Shown one piece after another: positions 28,410-38,012 of a DNA stretch of 64,000 bases (position 1 is the stretch's first letter; the number at the start of each line of letters is the position of its first letter). Under the pieces are notes generated by a model that saw only the letters and a list, made by a program, of their open reading frames with translations, had not been told where the DNA came from and searched no databases. A program made the position numbers and the translations under genes. Origin of the DNA: JAFMDF01 sp965277445 (GTDB lineage: Bacteria > Bacteroidota > Bacteroidia > Chitinophagales > Saprospiraceae); NCBI GenBank assembly GCA_965277445.1, contig CBDICY010000013.1:930001-994000 (forward strand). Direction: 5' to 3'.

Positions 28410-28474
28410 AATCCGTTGTCCTTTAATTATTTGCTGTATAATTTTTACAACGGATAATTAAAGGACAACGGATT
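28410..28474. terminator. 20-bp perfect hairpin after the P450 gene
   Basis: AATCCGTTGTCCTTTAATTA (28410-28429) and its exact complement at 28455-28474. The stem starts with the same AATCCGTTG word as the 17-bp tandem repeats. It lies between convergent genes (P450 plus strand, glycosyltransferase minus strand) and probably ends both transcripts. Confidence 0.75.
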
Positions 28475-28594
28475 ATTTTCTAGTTGACGTTCGGTGCTTA
28501 ATTAAATTTTTGATAATGAGTAGAGTATGACTTGTGTTTTATTTTTAGATTTTAAATTTATTATTTTCAATTTTAAATTTAAAAAAGGCAATTT

Positions 28595-29794
28595 TTAATC
28601 CCCCAAAACCTCCTCAATCTTCACCGCCTTAGAATGTTCTGAATGCTTAAAATTCTTATTGGGATTGCCCATTTTAAATAAAGCAGTAAATTGTTTCCAA
28701 ATAAATAGGGGGATTCCCCAAAGCGCACTCCAAATTTGGTCGGGTACGTCTGACAAGTAAAGCGACCAGAAGATGTTTAAGGTAAAAATACCCAAGCCCA
28801 TAAATAACCAAATACTCATATAAGGGTTAAGGAAAAGACCTGCACCTAAAAGAGCGACGGCGGAGAAAAGTAGTATAAATAAGGGAGGCGCAATGGTAAT
28901 AATGCCAAACAATAATTGATTCCAACTTAGATTAGCTATTCCTTTCAAAATTAAACCAGAGGAGTTGGGTAAGTTTTGAAAATAAGAATACAACCAACGA
29001 CTTCTTTGGATTTCTACTTGATCGGCAGTTGTTACTTTTTCATCATAGATAATCGCATTTTTAGCAAAAACAATTTTCTCATTTTGACCTAATAAAAAGT
29101 TCTGTAGAATTTTATCTTCTTGTAGCATCTTTTTCCACATTTCTTTTCCCTGCTGTATTTCGGGACTGTCCAAATAAGCCTTATATAATTTAGTTTTTAC
29201 CGCCATTCCCGAACCAGAGATAACAGCAGAAGAACCAATCATATAAGGAACATAGCGCTCCACGAAGTTTTTATAAAATTCACCTGTCGAATCCGCACAA
29301 GCATAGATAGTATCTAAGTTTTTGGCAGTTCGTTGCCCTTGAATACTATTAAAACCTTGATTAGCATAGAGGTTAATTTCTTTTAAGAAATTTGGATGCG
29401 CTAAATTATCGGCATCTAAAATGACGGTATAATCATGTGGTCGAATAAAATGATCCATCGCATGAATAATAGATTTTGCCTTTAATTTTAGCGAAGGATT
29501 TGGATAAAAAACGGTTAAACGGTTATCCGTTAAGGAAAAATCATTAGGTTGGCATTCATCTCCCACTAAATAGATGTGAAAATTTTGATGCGTTTGCTTT
29601 AATAAAGATTGGACCAAATGCTCAGTAATAGCCACATTTTTATAAGCGGTAATAATGCATGCATAATCAAAATCCTTTTGCACTTTTTGAGTATCCAGAT
29701 GTTCTTTGAACAGTAGCGAAAAGGCAACGGTTAGAAAAGGAAAGGTTAGAAAAAAAAGGATAATACCGCTAAGTATTAAGTAAATAATTTGCAT
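28595..29794 (-). CDS. membrane glycosyltransferase family 2
   Basis: 399 aa. An N-terminal membrane helix (1-24), a GT-A catalytic domain with ITAYKN near 50, the DxD-type motif VILDADN, and QRSRW (the QxxRW type motif of processive GT2 enzymes), then three or so C-terminal membrane helices. This layout matches inner-membrane GT2 enzymes that build or export surface polysaccharide. The second GT2 and a sugar-phosphate transferase upstream on the same strand support a polysaccharide role. The sugar is unknown. Confidence 0.85.
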   Translation of the reverse strand: MQIIYLILSGIILFFLTFPFLTVAFSLLFKEHLDTQKVQKDFDYACIITAYKNVAITEHLVQSLLKQTHQNFHIYLVGDECQPNDFSLTDNRLTVFYPNPSLKLKAKSIIHAMDHFIRPHDYTVILDADNLAHPNFLKEINLYANQGFNSIQGQRTAKNLDTIYACADSTGEFYKNFVERYVPYMIGSSAVISGSGMAVKTKLYKAYLDSPEIQQGKEMWKKMLQEDKILQNFLLGQNEKIVFAKNAIIYDEKVTTADQVEIQRSRWLYSYFQNLPNSSGLILKGIANLSWNQLLFGIITIAPPLFILLFSAVALLGAGLFLNPYMSIWLFMGLGIFTLNIFWSLYLSDVPDQIWSALWGIPLFIWKQFTALFKMGNPNKNFKHSEHSKAVKIEEVLGD

Positions 29795-29954
29795 GAATAT
29801 GGTGTTTTCTCAATCAATAAAGGGGAAGTGGACGAGGTAAGTAACCGAAAATTAAACGAATAATCGTTGACATTCAAGTTTTGATGGTTGAATGTGGATG
29901 ATTTAATATGGCTATTAGCAAAAGGGCGGCTGTAAATAGTCTCTTTGTATATTG

Positions 29955-30935
29955 CTAAGCGTAATTTTTCTTGAATATAGATGATTTTGTCGGGAGTAAT
30001 TTAACTGTAGCGCCCCAAGCCATTTTTCGTTCTGAATTGCTAATAAAATTCCATTTGATGGCTCGCCAAAAAGCAGCTAAATGTTGCCATTCTCCTTTTA
30101 AACAATACATCAAGGAATTTTTTGGAATGGTCAACAAACATAGAAATAAGGTGAATACAAAATATTCCAGTTTACTTCTATTTTTTGCCATAAATAAGAT
30201 TCTATTACGATTAAGATAATAGGTCTTTAGTGGGTTTGTTTTTCCGACGGAGACAGATTCTTTATGGTAAATTTTTGCTGTTGGTGTGAATAAAATAGTA
30301 TAGCCCGCTTTACGGATTCTTTCGCACCAATCTAATTCCTCGTAATATAAAAAGTAGAATTCCGACATCATTCCGACTCGTTCTAAAACTTCTCTTTTGA
30401 CCATCATGGCGGCGCCATGCGCATAAAAAGTGGGCTTTGACTGGTAGTATTGACTTTGGTCAAGTTGTTTCTCTCCGATAATGGTATTTCTACCAGTAAA
30501 GGGATTAACATTGGTCGCTCCTGCATATTGTATCATATCGACTTCTACTTCCTGGGCAGAAGTTGGATAATAGCAAATCAAAGGACTTACTACACCAATG
30601 GACGGGTCATCAAAAGTCGATAATATTGCGTTTATCGAACCCTCAGTAATTACCGCATCGTTATTAATAAAAAATAGGAACTGACCTTTGCTAACTTTGA
30701 CACCAAGGTTGTTACCACCAGCAAAGCCCCTGTTTACACCACTTACAATTATTCTTACATCAGGATAAATCCTGCTTATTTTTACTTTGGGGGATATTTT
30801 AGAGTGATTATCCACCACTATGATTTCAAAAGGAACGTTTGTATATTGATAAATAGACTCAATTAATTCTAAGGTTAGTTCGGTTTGGTTGTAATTAACC
30901 GTAATGAAAGAAACCAATGGTATTTGTTGAGTCAT
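29955..30935 (-). CDS. glycosyltransferase family 2 (rhamnosyltransferase-like)
   Basis: 326 aa. The N-terminal VSFITVNYNQTELTLELIES, the VVDNHSK block, NRGFAGGNNLGV and FFINNDAVI are typical of the WbbL/rhamnosyltransferase-like GT2 group. FLYYEELDWCERIRKAGY is the conserved acceptor-side motif. It ends in a hydrophobic stretch that may associate with the membrane. Probably adds a sugar to a lipid-linked surface glycan. It lies 160 bases upstream of the membrane GT2 on the same strand. Confidence 0.88.
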   Translation of the reverse strand: MTQQIPLVSFITVNYNQTELTLELIESIYQYTNVPFEIIVVDNHSKISPKVKISRIYPDVRIIVSGVNRGFAGGNNLGVKVSKGQFLFFINNDAVITEGSINAILSTFDDPSIGVVSPLICYYPTSAQEVEVDMIQYAGATNVNPFTGRNTIIGEKQLDQSQYYQSKPTFYAHGAAMMVKREVLERVGMMSEFYFLYYEELDWCERIRKAGYTILFTPTAKIYHKESVSVGKTNPLKTYYLNRNRILFMAKNRSKLEYFVFTLFLCLLTIPKNSLMYCLKGEWQHLAAFWRAIKWNFISNSERKMAWGATVKLLPTKSSIFKKNYA

Positions 30936-31086
30936 TTAAAATGGTATTATAGAATAAATTAATAGAATAAGTAGCTGCTTTTGTCTAGTAATAAGGGAGC
31001 GTTAGGAATACTATTTATTGTTAATTTTTAGGAATCCTAAAAGAATTAACCACAAATAGTACTGCTAAGACAGGTTACTAATACAC

Positions 31087-32172
31087 CTAATCTCGTTGTA
31101 GCATAGCGGGTAAAGTCCACAACATAATTTTGAGATCTAGACTAAGGGAGTAATTATCTGCATAATTCATATCTAGTCGAATACGTTCTTCTGCTTTTAA
31201 ATTATCTTTTCCTCTTTTATCAACTTGCCAAAGTCCTGTCAAACCCGCAGGAGCCATAAATCTCTTGGCCCAATCATCACAAGTCAACTTCTGTGCTTCG
31301 TATAACGGAAGCGGGCGGTTGCCAACGATGGACATTTCTCCACGCAAAACATTGATTAATTGAGGTAATTCGTCAATACTAGTTTTTCGGATAATTTTAC
31401 CTATAAAGGTAACTCTTGGATCATCCTTTATTTTATAAAAAGTACAATCTTGTTTCGTACCATTTTGATTGTTGATAGAGTAGCTATTGGACTTTGAAAG
31501 ATTCATTAATCGGCTATCTGCTCCTGTTTCCATAGAACGGAACTTAATGAAATCAAAGATTTGATATCCTGTTCCAACTCGTTTAGAAGCGTAAAACACA
31601 TTGCCTTTAGATTCCAATTTTATTAAAATGGCCACCACTAAGAAGAGTGGAGATAGTAATAATAAAAGGGTTGATGCGACAAGGATATCAAACAATCGCT
31701 TGTTGCTAGGCATAGAAAACGGTTGGTCCTTTTGAGTACTAATCTGTTTTTTTGCTAGTTTATATTTATATTTATTGAGGAAAGTGACTCGTTTTTCGAT
31801 TGTTTTCCAATCAATGGTTCCACTAAAACAATCACTAAATCCCAATTTTAGTAATTTTCTTTTTTGTTGATCTGAATAATCTCTTTTCAATCCAATAACA
31901 GGTATAAACTTTAATAAATCATGACCTTTTAGTGCTTTAACAGTAGATTTAACTCGATGGAAGGCAAGAGAGTCAAGGTTTATTAAGATAGCATCTGGTG
32001 TGGATGAAGAGTGATTGAAATTTCGAATCATCTCATTGAGGGAGAGATAGGAAATGGATTGAAAACTATTAGGTAAGGTCATTAGGCTAATTTCATCATT
32101 AGCCTTTTTATCCTTTACGAAAAGTAGTCTTTTCCCTTTCGAAAAATGGTTAGGTAAAGTTGTAATACTCAT
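31087..32172 (-). CDS. polyprenyl-phosphate sugar transferase with N-terminal pseudo-receiver domain
   Basis: 361 aa from ATG at 32172 (MSITTLPNHF); an in-frame ATG at 32208 adds 12 residues. The C-terminal ~200 residues are a bacterial sugar transferase (PF02397 type): membrane helix in DILVASTLLLLLSPLFLV, then FDFIKFRSM, RKTSIDELPQLINVLRGEM, SIVGNRPLP and GLTGLWQV. This enzyme class transfers a sugar phosphate to undecaprenyl phosphate, starting glycan synthesis. The N-terminal ~120 residues read as a response-regulator-like fold (ILINLDSLAFH, IPVIGLKRDY) but lack the usual acidic cluster and have Asn-Leu-Asp at the phosphoacceptor strand. A true receiver protein is encoded just upstream. 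Confidence 0.85.
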   Translation of the reverse strand: MSITTLPNHFSKGKRLLFVKDKKANDEISLMTLPNSFQSISYLSLNEMIRNFNHSSSTPDAILINLDSLAFHRVKSTVKALKGHDLLKFIPVIGLKRDYSDQQKRKLLKLGFSDCFSGTIDWKTIEKRVTFLNKYKYKLAKKQISTQKDQPFSMPSNKRLFDILVASTLLLLLSPLFLVVAILIKLESKGNVFYASKRVGTGYQIFDFIKFRSMETGADSRLMNLSKSNSYSINNQNGTKQDCTFYKIKDDPRVTFIGKIIRKTSIDELPQLINVLRGEMSIVGNRPLPLYEAQKLTCDDWAKRFMAPAGLTGLWQVDKRGKDNLKAEERIRLDMNYADNYSLSLDLKIMLWTLPAMLQRD

Positions 32173-32499
32173 AGTTTTTGTTTTAACCCTAATATTAAAT
32201 CTGCCCATAAAGATAACTTTCTTAAGTGTTTAAAAAAGACTTAAAATAAGTTATTAACGAATGGGCAAAACTAAAAAGATAGGCTAAACAGTAGGAGGTC
32301 TGTGCATACCAATGAATGGCAATAACAACTCCTGTTGTACGCTTCTTTTAGTCTTTATTTTTATGCCTTCTCAGAAGGACTTTAAAATGCATCGCAAAAA
32401 ATAAATATTACATGGGATAAATATCCAAACTATGTAGAAAAGTAATAGGTGATGATTGCCAACCGTTTACTTTTAATCTTAGGCAAATAATACTTTTGG

Positions 32500-32892
32500 C
32501 TAAGTTGTTATTTGCAAGGGGGTACGGGTAAAAATAAATTCGATTTTTTCTTGTAATTTTCTCGGATCGAAAGGTTTCTCAAAGTAATGTTGAATGTCTT
32601 TCATCGCATCTCCAGTAAATGTATCTTTGTTGTTACCGGATAATATAATTACAGGTATTTCTTTATAAAATCCGCTGGATTTTAATCCTGCTAAGAAATC
32701 TTTTCCAGTCATATCAGGTAATCCCAAATCTAATAGGATTAAATCAGGATAATTGCCTTCTTCTAACCAATGCATGGCATCAATTCCATTACTTTTAGTA
32801 ATAACACAATAGCGTTTGCTAAGGAAATGATTCATTAATAAGCGAAAACTTTTATTGTCTTCAATCATTAAGATAAGCCTTGTCTCTTTCAT
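32500..32892 (-). CDS. stand-alone response regulator receiver protein
   Basis: 130 aa, a receiver domain only. Acidic residues Glu11/Asp12, phosphoacceptor Asp55 in LILLDLGLPD, Ser85 in VIILSGNN and Lys107 in YFEKPFDP are all in place. With no output domain, it probably works by protein-protein contact, like CheY or Spo0F. Its gene is 290-330 bases upstream of the sugar transferase with the pseudo-receiver domain on the same strand, so regulation of glycan initiation is a reasonable inference. No histidine kinase is encoded in the window. Confidence 0.9.
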   Translation of the reverse strand: MKETRLILMIEDNKSFRLLMNHFLSKRYCVITKSNGIDAMHWLEEGNYPDLILLDLGLPDMTGKDFLAGLKSSGFYKEIPVIILSGNNKDTFTGDAMKDIQHYFEKPFDPRKLQEKIEFIFTRTPLQITT

Positions 32893-33522
32893 AAGTGTCC
32901 CCCAATTTGAAAAGGTTCATGAATAACTAGATAGAAACTGTGACATAATTTCCTTAAGATAGAGTAATCACCTTAAGTATTTATGTTATTGGGGGAGGAA
33001 AACAAAATGCTTTCCCAAAATGAATAAAAAACCCGACAAGGAAGGAAATTTACAGGGGGAAGTTTCCGATAGGGGGGCAATAGTCAGGTATTCTCATACA
33101 TGTTTATTTCAATCAATGATAAATTTATGGATTATTTTGCAAATAACAAAGCGCATTATGTCACAGAATATAGCTTGTTAGGATAGTTTGAATAAAAAAT
33201 AATATTTTAAATACTGTTAAACAATAAGTTAAAATTGAAAAAGTGTTTGGTATTGAAAATAAAAAAATATGAACCGTCACAAAAATATTTTTAAAAAAGA
33301 TACAAAAGTAAAAAATATAAATATTTTAATTTGTGACATGGTATTGTCTTGGTTGGATTCTGTAAAGTCTTATGTATGAATGTTTATGGTGGAAATAAAA
33401 AGAGGTCGAATTCATGGGGATTATCTTTTTAGTTGATAAGGTTTGTTACTTATGTTCTAAATGACTTGTTTTTCTTTCAATTTACTTATTTTTGACTTCT
33501 TTTAAGAAAAGCAATTTTTTAT
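32893..33522. promoter_or_regulatory. 630-bp intergenic region with TGTGAC-type inverted sites
   Basis: A long AT-rich gap between divergent genes. TGTGACATAAT (32939-32949) recurs as its exact complement at 33155-33165. Further GTCAC/GTGAC pairs at 33276-33280 and 33332-33339 bracket an imperfect inverted repeat (GTCACAAAAATATTT against AAATATTTTAATTTGTGAC). These resemble half-sites for a CRP/FNR-type regulator, but no regulator assignment can be made. No reading frame is convincing. Confidence 0.4.
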
Positions 33523-34413
33523 ATGATCAATATTATTAAATTATCCTTAGAACATATTCCTTTTGCAATAGGTACACATTTGGTAGAAACAGAGGTTGGA
33601 CCTATTTTACTAGAGACAGGACCGCATTCAACGTTACCAATTTTAGAGGCAGGTTTAGCAAAGTATGGCTATAAAATAGCAGATATTCAACACGTATTTT
33701 TAACCCATATTCACCTGGATCATGCAGGTGCTGCTTGGGCTTTTGCCGAGCAAGGAGCGACCATTTATATGCATCCTTTTGGAAAAAAACACATGGTTGA
33801 TCCTTCTCGATTGTTGGCTTCGGCCAAAATGATTTATAAAGACCAGATGGATGTTTTATGGGGAACTTTAAAGCCGATTCCTGAAGACCAAGTCGTTACG
33901 GTAAGGCATGGAGAAAAATTTACGATCGGCGGGGTAGAAATTATTAGCTGGAATACCCCCGGCCATGCGGTTCATCATGTTTCCTACCAAATTGGAGATA
34001 AATTAATCGCAGGAGATGTGGCAGGTGCAAAAATTGGAAAAATGGGCATGATTGTGCCACCTTGCCCGCCACCTGATATTAATTTGGAACATTGGATGGA
34101 ATCCATTACTTTATTGGAGACACTAAATTTATCAGAAGTCTATATCGCTCATTTTGGTAAAGTCACAGATGTAGTGAATCACTTTACTGCCTTAAAGTTA
34201 ATTTTGTGGGATTGGGCGAATTGGATGTTGCCTTATTACCAAAAAGGAACACCACCCAACGAAATTGTTCCCTTATTTGCGGCCTATACCAGACAACAGT
34301 TATTGGATTTCGGCGTACCCGAAAAGGATTTAATTGTTTATGAAAGCTCAAATCCAACTAACATGAGTGTTTTTGGCTTGTTGCGGTACTGGAAAAAGAG
34401 ATTGGCGGTTTGA
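33523..34413 (+). CDS. MBL-fold metallo-hydrolase
   Basis: 296 aa with no signal peptide. The metal-binding motif THIHLDHAGAA gives His62, His64, Asp66 and His67; GHAVHHVSYQ and AGDVAG supply later ligands. This is the glyoxalase II/lactonase-like metallo-beta-lactamase fold, a cytoplasmic hydrolase. The substrate is unknown. The TRAP binding-protein gene starts 68 bases downstream, which suggests they share a transcript. Confidence 0.85.
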   Translation: MINIIKLSLEHIPFAIGTHLVETEVGPILLETGPHSTLPILEAGLAKYGYKIADIQHVFLTHIHLDHAGAAWAFAEQGATIYMHPFGKKHMVDPSRLLASAKMIYKDQMDVLWGTLKPIPEDQVVTVRHGEKFTIGGVEIISWNTPGHAVHHVSYQIGDKLIAGDVAGAKIGKMGMIVPPCPPPDINLEHWMESITLLETLNLSEVYIAHFGKVTDVVNHFTALKLILWDWANWMLPYYQKGTPPNEIVPLFAAYTRQQLLDFGVPEKDLIVYESSNPTNMSVFGLLRYWKKRLAV

Positions 34414-34481
34414 GGATAAAGGGTTCACGGTCGAGTCATTCAGCATTCAAAATTTATCATTCAACATTAATTCTATTAAGC

Positions 34482-35609
34482 ATGAAAAAAATAAATCGAA
34501 AAAACTTCTTAAAAAAGACCGTTTTAGGAGCAGCGGCTTTATCTACGGTAGCAACTGCTTGTGGTAATGATGCGGCACAAACAAGTGCAGATGGCACACC
34601 CGCAGTCAATTCAGGTAAAAAGTACCGCTGGAAAATGGTGACTACTTGGCCACCAAACTATCCGATTATAGGAGAAGGATTAGAAGATATGGCAAAGTGG
34701 ATAGAAGATATGTCTGGCGGACGAATGAAGATTAAGGTCTATGGAGGAGGAGAATTAGTCCCACCTTTAGAATCTTTTGATGCCGTAAGTAGCGGTACCG
34801 CAGAAATGGGGCATGGTGGATCTTATTATTGGGCAGGAAAAGCACCCGCAGCGCAATTTTTTGCAAGTGTTCCTTTTGGGATGAATGCACAACAGATGAA
34901 TGCTTGGTTATTGAGTGGCGGCGGATTGGTATTATGGCGAGAATTATATGCTAAATTTAACTTAGTGCCTTTTCCTTGCGGAAACACAGGGGTACAAATG
35001 GGTGGATGGTTTAATAAAGAAATTAACTCTCTAGCAGATTTACAGGGGTTAAAAATGCGGATTCCTGGATTTGGTGGGAAAGTCTTAGAAAAAGCAGGTG
35101 GTTCTCCCGTCTTGGCGCCTGGAAGTGAATTGTATACCAACTTAGAAAGAGGAGTGATTGATGCAACAGAATGGATTGGCCCTTTCCACGATTATAAAAT
35201 GGGCTTCCAAGACATTGCTAAATATTATTATGCACCAGGTTGGCACGAGGCGGGAACAAATCTAGAATTATTTGTCAATAAGCCTAAGTTTGATGCCTTA
35301 CCAAAAGATTTACAAGTAATTATTGAGACCGCAGCTTTGCGTTATAATACTTGGATGTTATCAGAAATCGAAGCACAGAATAATCTATATTTAGATAAAT
35401 TGAAAAAAGAAAAGAATATTGATATTCGCTTTTTCCCAGATGAGGTCTTAGATCAATTAAGAGTCTACACCGATGAAATCTTAGCAGAGATTACGGCTAG
35501 TGATCCTTTTGCTAAGAAAGTTTATGCTTCTTATGATGGCTTCCGAAATCGAGCGAAGGCTTGGGCAGAAGTAACCGAGAAGGTGTTTTATAATAAGTTG
35601 CAGAAGTGA
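34482..35609 (+). CDS. TRAP transporter substrate-binding protein, DctP family
   Basis: 375 aa from the ATG at 34482 (MKKINRKNFLKK); an open frame from 34410 precedes it and overlaps the upstream stop. The leader runs to TVATAC, a lipobox-like end to a Tat-style signal. The mature protein has the DctP pattern (RWKMVTTWPPNYPIIGEGLE, LKMRIPGFGGKVLEKAGG, ATEWIGPFHDYKMGF). Such proteins deliver organic acids or keto acids to DctQM permeases, but no permease genes are present in the window. GPFHDYKMG-type sequences are also seen in 2-keto-acid binding members. Confidence 0.88.
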   Translation: MKKINRKNFLKKTVLGAAALSTVATACGNDAAQTSADGTPAVNSGKKYRWKMVTTWPPNYPIIGEGLEDMAKWIEDMSGGRMKIKVYGGGELVPPLESFDAVSSGTAEMGHGGSYYWAGKAPAAQFFASVPFGMNAQQMNAWLLSGGGLVLWRELYAKFNLVPFPCGNTGVQMGGWFNKEINSLADLQGLKMRIPGFGGKVLEKAGGSPVLAPGSELYTNLERGVIDATEWIGPFHDYKMGFQDIAKYYYAPGWHEAGTNLELFVNKPKFDALPKDLQVIIETAALRYNTWMLSEIEAQNNLYLDKLKKEKNIDIRFFPDEVLDQLRVYTDEILAEITASDPFAKKVYASYDGFRNRAKAWAEVTEKVFYNKLQK

Positions 35610-35654
35610 GTGAATGAGGAAATGCTTAAATGTAGATTAGTTTACTAGGATAAA

Positions 35655-35691
35655 AAAAGGGATAAGCAATCAATTGATGCTTATCCCTTTT
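35655..35691. terminator. bidirectional terminator
   Basis: AAAAGGGATAAGCA (35655-35668) pairs with TGCTTATCCCTTTT (35678-35691), with A and T runs on both sides. It lies between the convergent dctP-like gene and the small minus-strand gene and can serve both. Confidence 0.85.
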
Positions 35692-35711
35692 ATATATCTA
35701 TTAATTAATTT

Positions 35712-35936
35712 TTATCTGCCAAAGGTCTTCAATTTTTTTCCAGCCTCTAATATTTTATTAACCGCCTCCACGTCAGGCAAATACAATTCCTGTTCTTCGG
35801 GGGTATCTTGTCCCACACTATACAAAGGCTTCTCTTCTGTTTGTGTAGAAGAGACTACGCTTAAATAAGAATAAGCGGAGATACTTGCGATGGCAAGAAA
35901 AGTGAAAGCGATCAGTTTGGTTTTTACAATTTTCAT
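35712..35936 (-). CDS. small exported hypothetical protein
   Basis: 74 aa. An N-terminal signal peptide or membrane anchor (KLIAFTFLAIASISAYSYL) is followed by a short acidic mature region (GQDTPEEQELYLPDVEAVNKIL) and a basic end. Its stop is next to a good terminator, which supports it being real. No family recognised; too short for confident assignment. Confidence 0.55.
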   Translation of the reverse strand: MKIVKTKLIAFTFLAIASISAYSYLSVVSSTQTEEKPLYSVGQDTPEEQELYLPDVEAVNKILEAGKKLKTFGR

Positions 35937-36223
35937 AAAGACAGATTTAAAGAGGCAGTTGGGTGATTCATTACAGTTTAAAGATACGTTAAAAGTATCT
36001 TAATAGGGACATTTATTCGACAATCATCCTAAAAAAGAGGATAATCGGCTTTTTATTAAAGATGTAGTTCAATAGGAAATAGTTGCAAGAGCGATTGATT
36101 TAATACAAATATAATTTTTAATAATTTGTTTTAAAGTTATTTTTTATCTTTTTTTGATCAATTCCTTAAAATTTAAGCATTGAATTTGTATAATGTTTTG
36201 GAATTTGAACGAATATATCAATA

Positions 36224-38005
36224 ATGAAATTTATCAAGACAACACTACTTTATTTTTTTATCAGCTCATTAATTGCTTGTCAACCAAGTAAAGAAACAAC
36301 TGCTGTAAAAGACTTACCTCCACCTAATGTCTTATTCATCTTGACCGATGACCAAGGTTGGGGAGATTTGAGTATTAATGGTAACCAAAATTTACAAACC
36401 CCTAACATTGACCAATTAGCAAAAAATGGAGCGCTTCTAGACCGATTTTATGTAAGTCCTGTTTGTTCTCCGACAAGAGCAGAAATTTTGACGGGGCGAT
36501 ATGCGGTACGGTCGGGTGTGTATTCCACTTCCCAAGGGGGCGAACGGATTGATTTGGATGAAACGACTATCGCGGAGGTGTTCAAACAAGCAGGCTATAA
36601 AACTGGCGCTTTCGGTAAGTGGCATAGTGGAATGCAATATCCGTATCATCCAAATGGTAGAGGGTTTGACGAATATTATGGTTTCTGTTCAGGACATTGG
36701 GGGAATTATATTGACCCAATGTTGGAACATAACGGTGAATTAGTGCAAGGGGTAGGTTTTCTACCCGATGATTTGACCAATAAGGCGATGACCTTTATCG
36801 AAAAAAATAAAGACCAACCTTTTTTCGCCTACTTACCATTTAATACACCACATAGTCCGATGCAAATGCCTGATGAATGGTGGAATAAATTTAAAGATAA
36901 AGAATTGACATACTTGGGTGACGGTCGGGGAAAAGAAGAAATAGAACATACTAAACCAGCATTGGCTTTTTGTGAGAATATAGATTGGAATGTTGGTCGC
37001 CTAGTCCAAAAACTAAAAGATTTAGGAATAGAAGAAAATACGATTATTGTGTACCTATCAGATAATGGCCCTAATGGTGCTAGATGGAATGGCAAGATGA
37101 AAGGTCGAAAAGGGTCAACCGATGAAGGTGGTGTACGGTCTCCAACTTTTATTCAATGGAAAAACAGGATTCCAGCAGGAACAAAAATAGAAACGATTGC
37201 TTCTGCTATAGATTTTCTACCCACTTTAACAGACTTAGCGGGTATTCCAATGTCTACGAATAAACCAGTTGATGGGATAACGATTAAACCACTTTTATTG
37301 GGTAGAGATATGATGTTGGCTGACCGATTCATTTATAATTATTGGCGAGAAAAGTTAAGTGTGCGTAGCCAAAATTTTCGTTTAGGACATGATGGACAAT
37401 TATTTGATATGCAGCATGATCCAGAACAACGAGTGAATGTAGCAACCAAATTCACTGATGTGTATATCACATTAAAAACTGCGCAAGCTAACTGGTTAAA
37501 TACCATAGCGGTAGAACTACCAAAGGAAGACACTCGTTCTTTTCCAATTGGACATCCCAATTATAAAAATACCCAAATACCGGCAAGAGACGGGCAAGCA
37601 ACAGGTCAAATCAAACGGTCTAATCGCTGGCCGAATTGTTCTTACTTTACCAATTGGACAGACGTAAAAGATAAAATTACTTGGGAAGTAGAAGTGATGG
37701 AAAGTGGCAATTTTGAAGTCATTGTTTATTATACTTGCCCAGCAGAAGATGTGGGCGGGAGATTTGAACTACGTTTTGGTGAAAACATCTTAGAGGGAAA
37801 AATTACCGAGGCGCATAATCCTTCCTTGAAAAATGTAGATAAATACCGTTATCCTAACGCAGAGTCATTTGTCAAAGACTTCAAGCCGTTGAATATGGGT
37901 AAAATTCATTTAGAAAAAGGAACAGGCATTTTAAGTTTGAATGCCTTAGAGATTAAGGGCAAAACATTAATGGACTTTAGATTACTGATGTTAAAGCGTA
38001 CCTGA
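36224..38005 (+). CDS. sulfatase (arylsulfatase family) with C-terminal accessory domain
   Basis: 593 aa. A lipoprotein-like leader ends at LIAC (Cys19). The catalytic domain has TDDQGWGD (metal ligands Asp42/43) and CSPTRAEILTGR, where Cys81 should be converted to formylglycine (C-x-P-x-R). VYLSDNGPNG supplies later metal ligands. Residues ~440-593 form an extra beta-rich module that may bind carbohydrate. Sulfatases of this type remove sulfate from polysaccharides or other esters in the periplasm; maturation requires a formylglycine-generating enzyme, not encoded here. The GH32 gene follows 230 bases downstream, pointing to glycan use. Confidence 0.9.
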   Translation: MKFIKTTLLYFFISSLIACQPSKETTAVKDLPPPNVLFILTDDQGWGDLSINGNQNLQTPNIDQLAKNGALLDRFYVSPVCSPTRAEILTGRYAVRSGVYSTSQGGERIDLDETTIAEVFKQAGYKTGAFGKWHSGMQYPYHPNGRGFDEYYGFCSGHWGNYIDPMLEHNGELVQGVGFLPDDLTNKAMTFIEKNKDQPFFAYLPFNTPHSPMQMPDEWWNKFKDKELTYLGDGRGKEEIEHTKPALAFCENIDWNVGRLVQKLKDLGIEENTIIVYLSDNGPNGARWNGKMKGRKGSTDEGGVRSPTFIQWKNRIPAGTKIETIASAIDFLPTLTDLAGIPMSTNKPVDGITIKPLLLGRDMMLADRFIYNYWREKLSVRSQNFRLGHDGQLFDMQHDPEQRVNVATKFTDVYITLKTAQANWLNTIAVELPKEDTRSFPIGHPNYKNTQIPARDGQATGQIKRSNRWPNCSYFTNWTDVKDKITWEVEVMESGNFEVIVYYTCPAEDVGGRFELRFGENILEGKITEAHNPSLKNVDKYRYPNAESFVKDFKPLNMGKIHLEKGTGILSLNALEIKGKTLMDFRLLMLKRT

Positions 38006-38012
38006 AAATAGT

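Noticed and set aside
35674..35868. Plus-strand frame of 64 codons
   Set aside because: It overlaps the terminator and lies antisense to the better-supported small exported protein.
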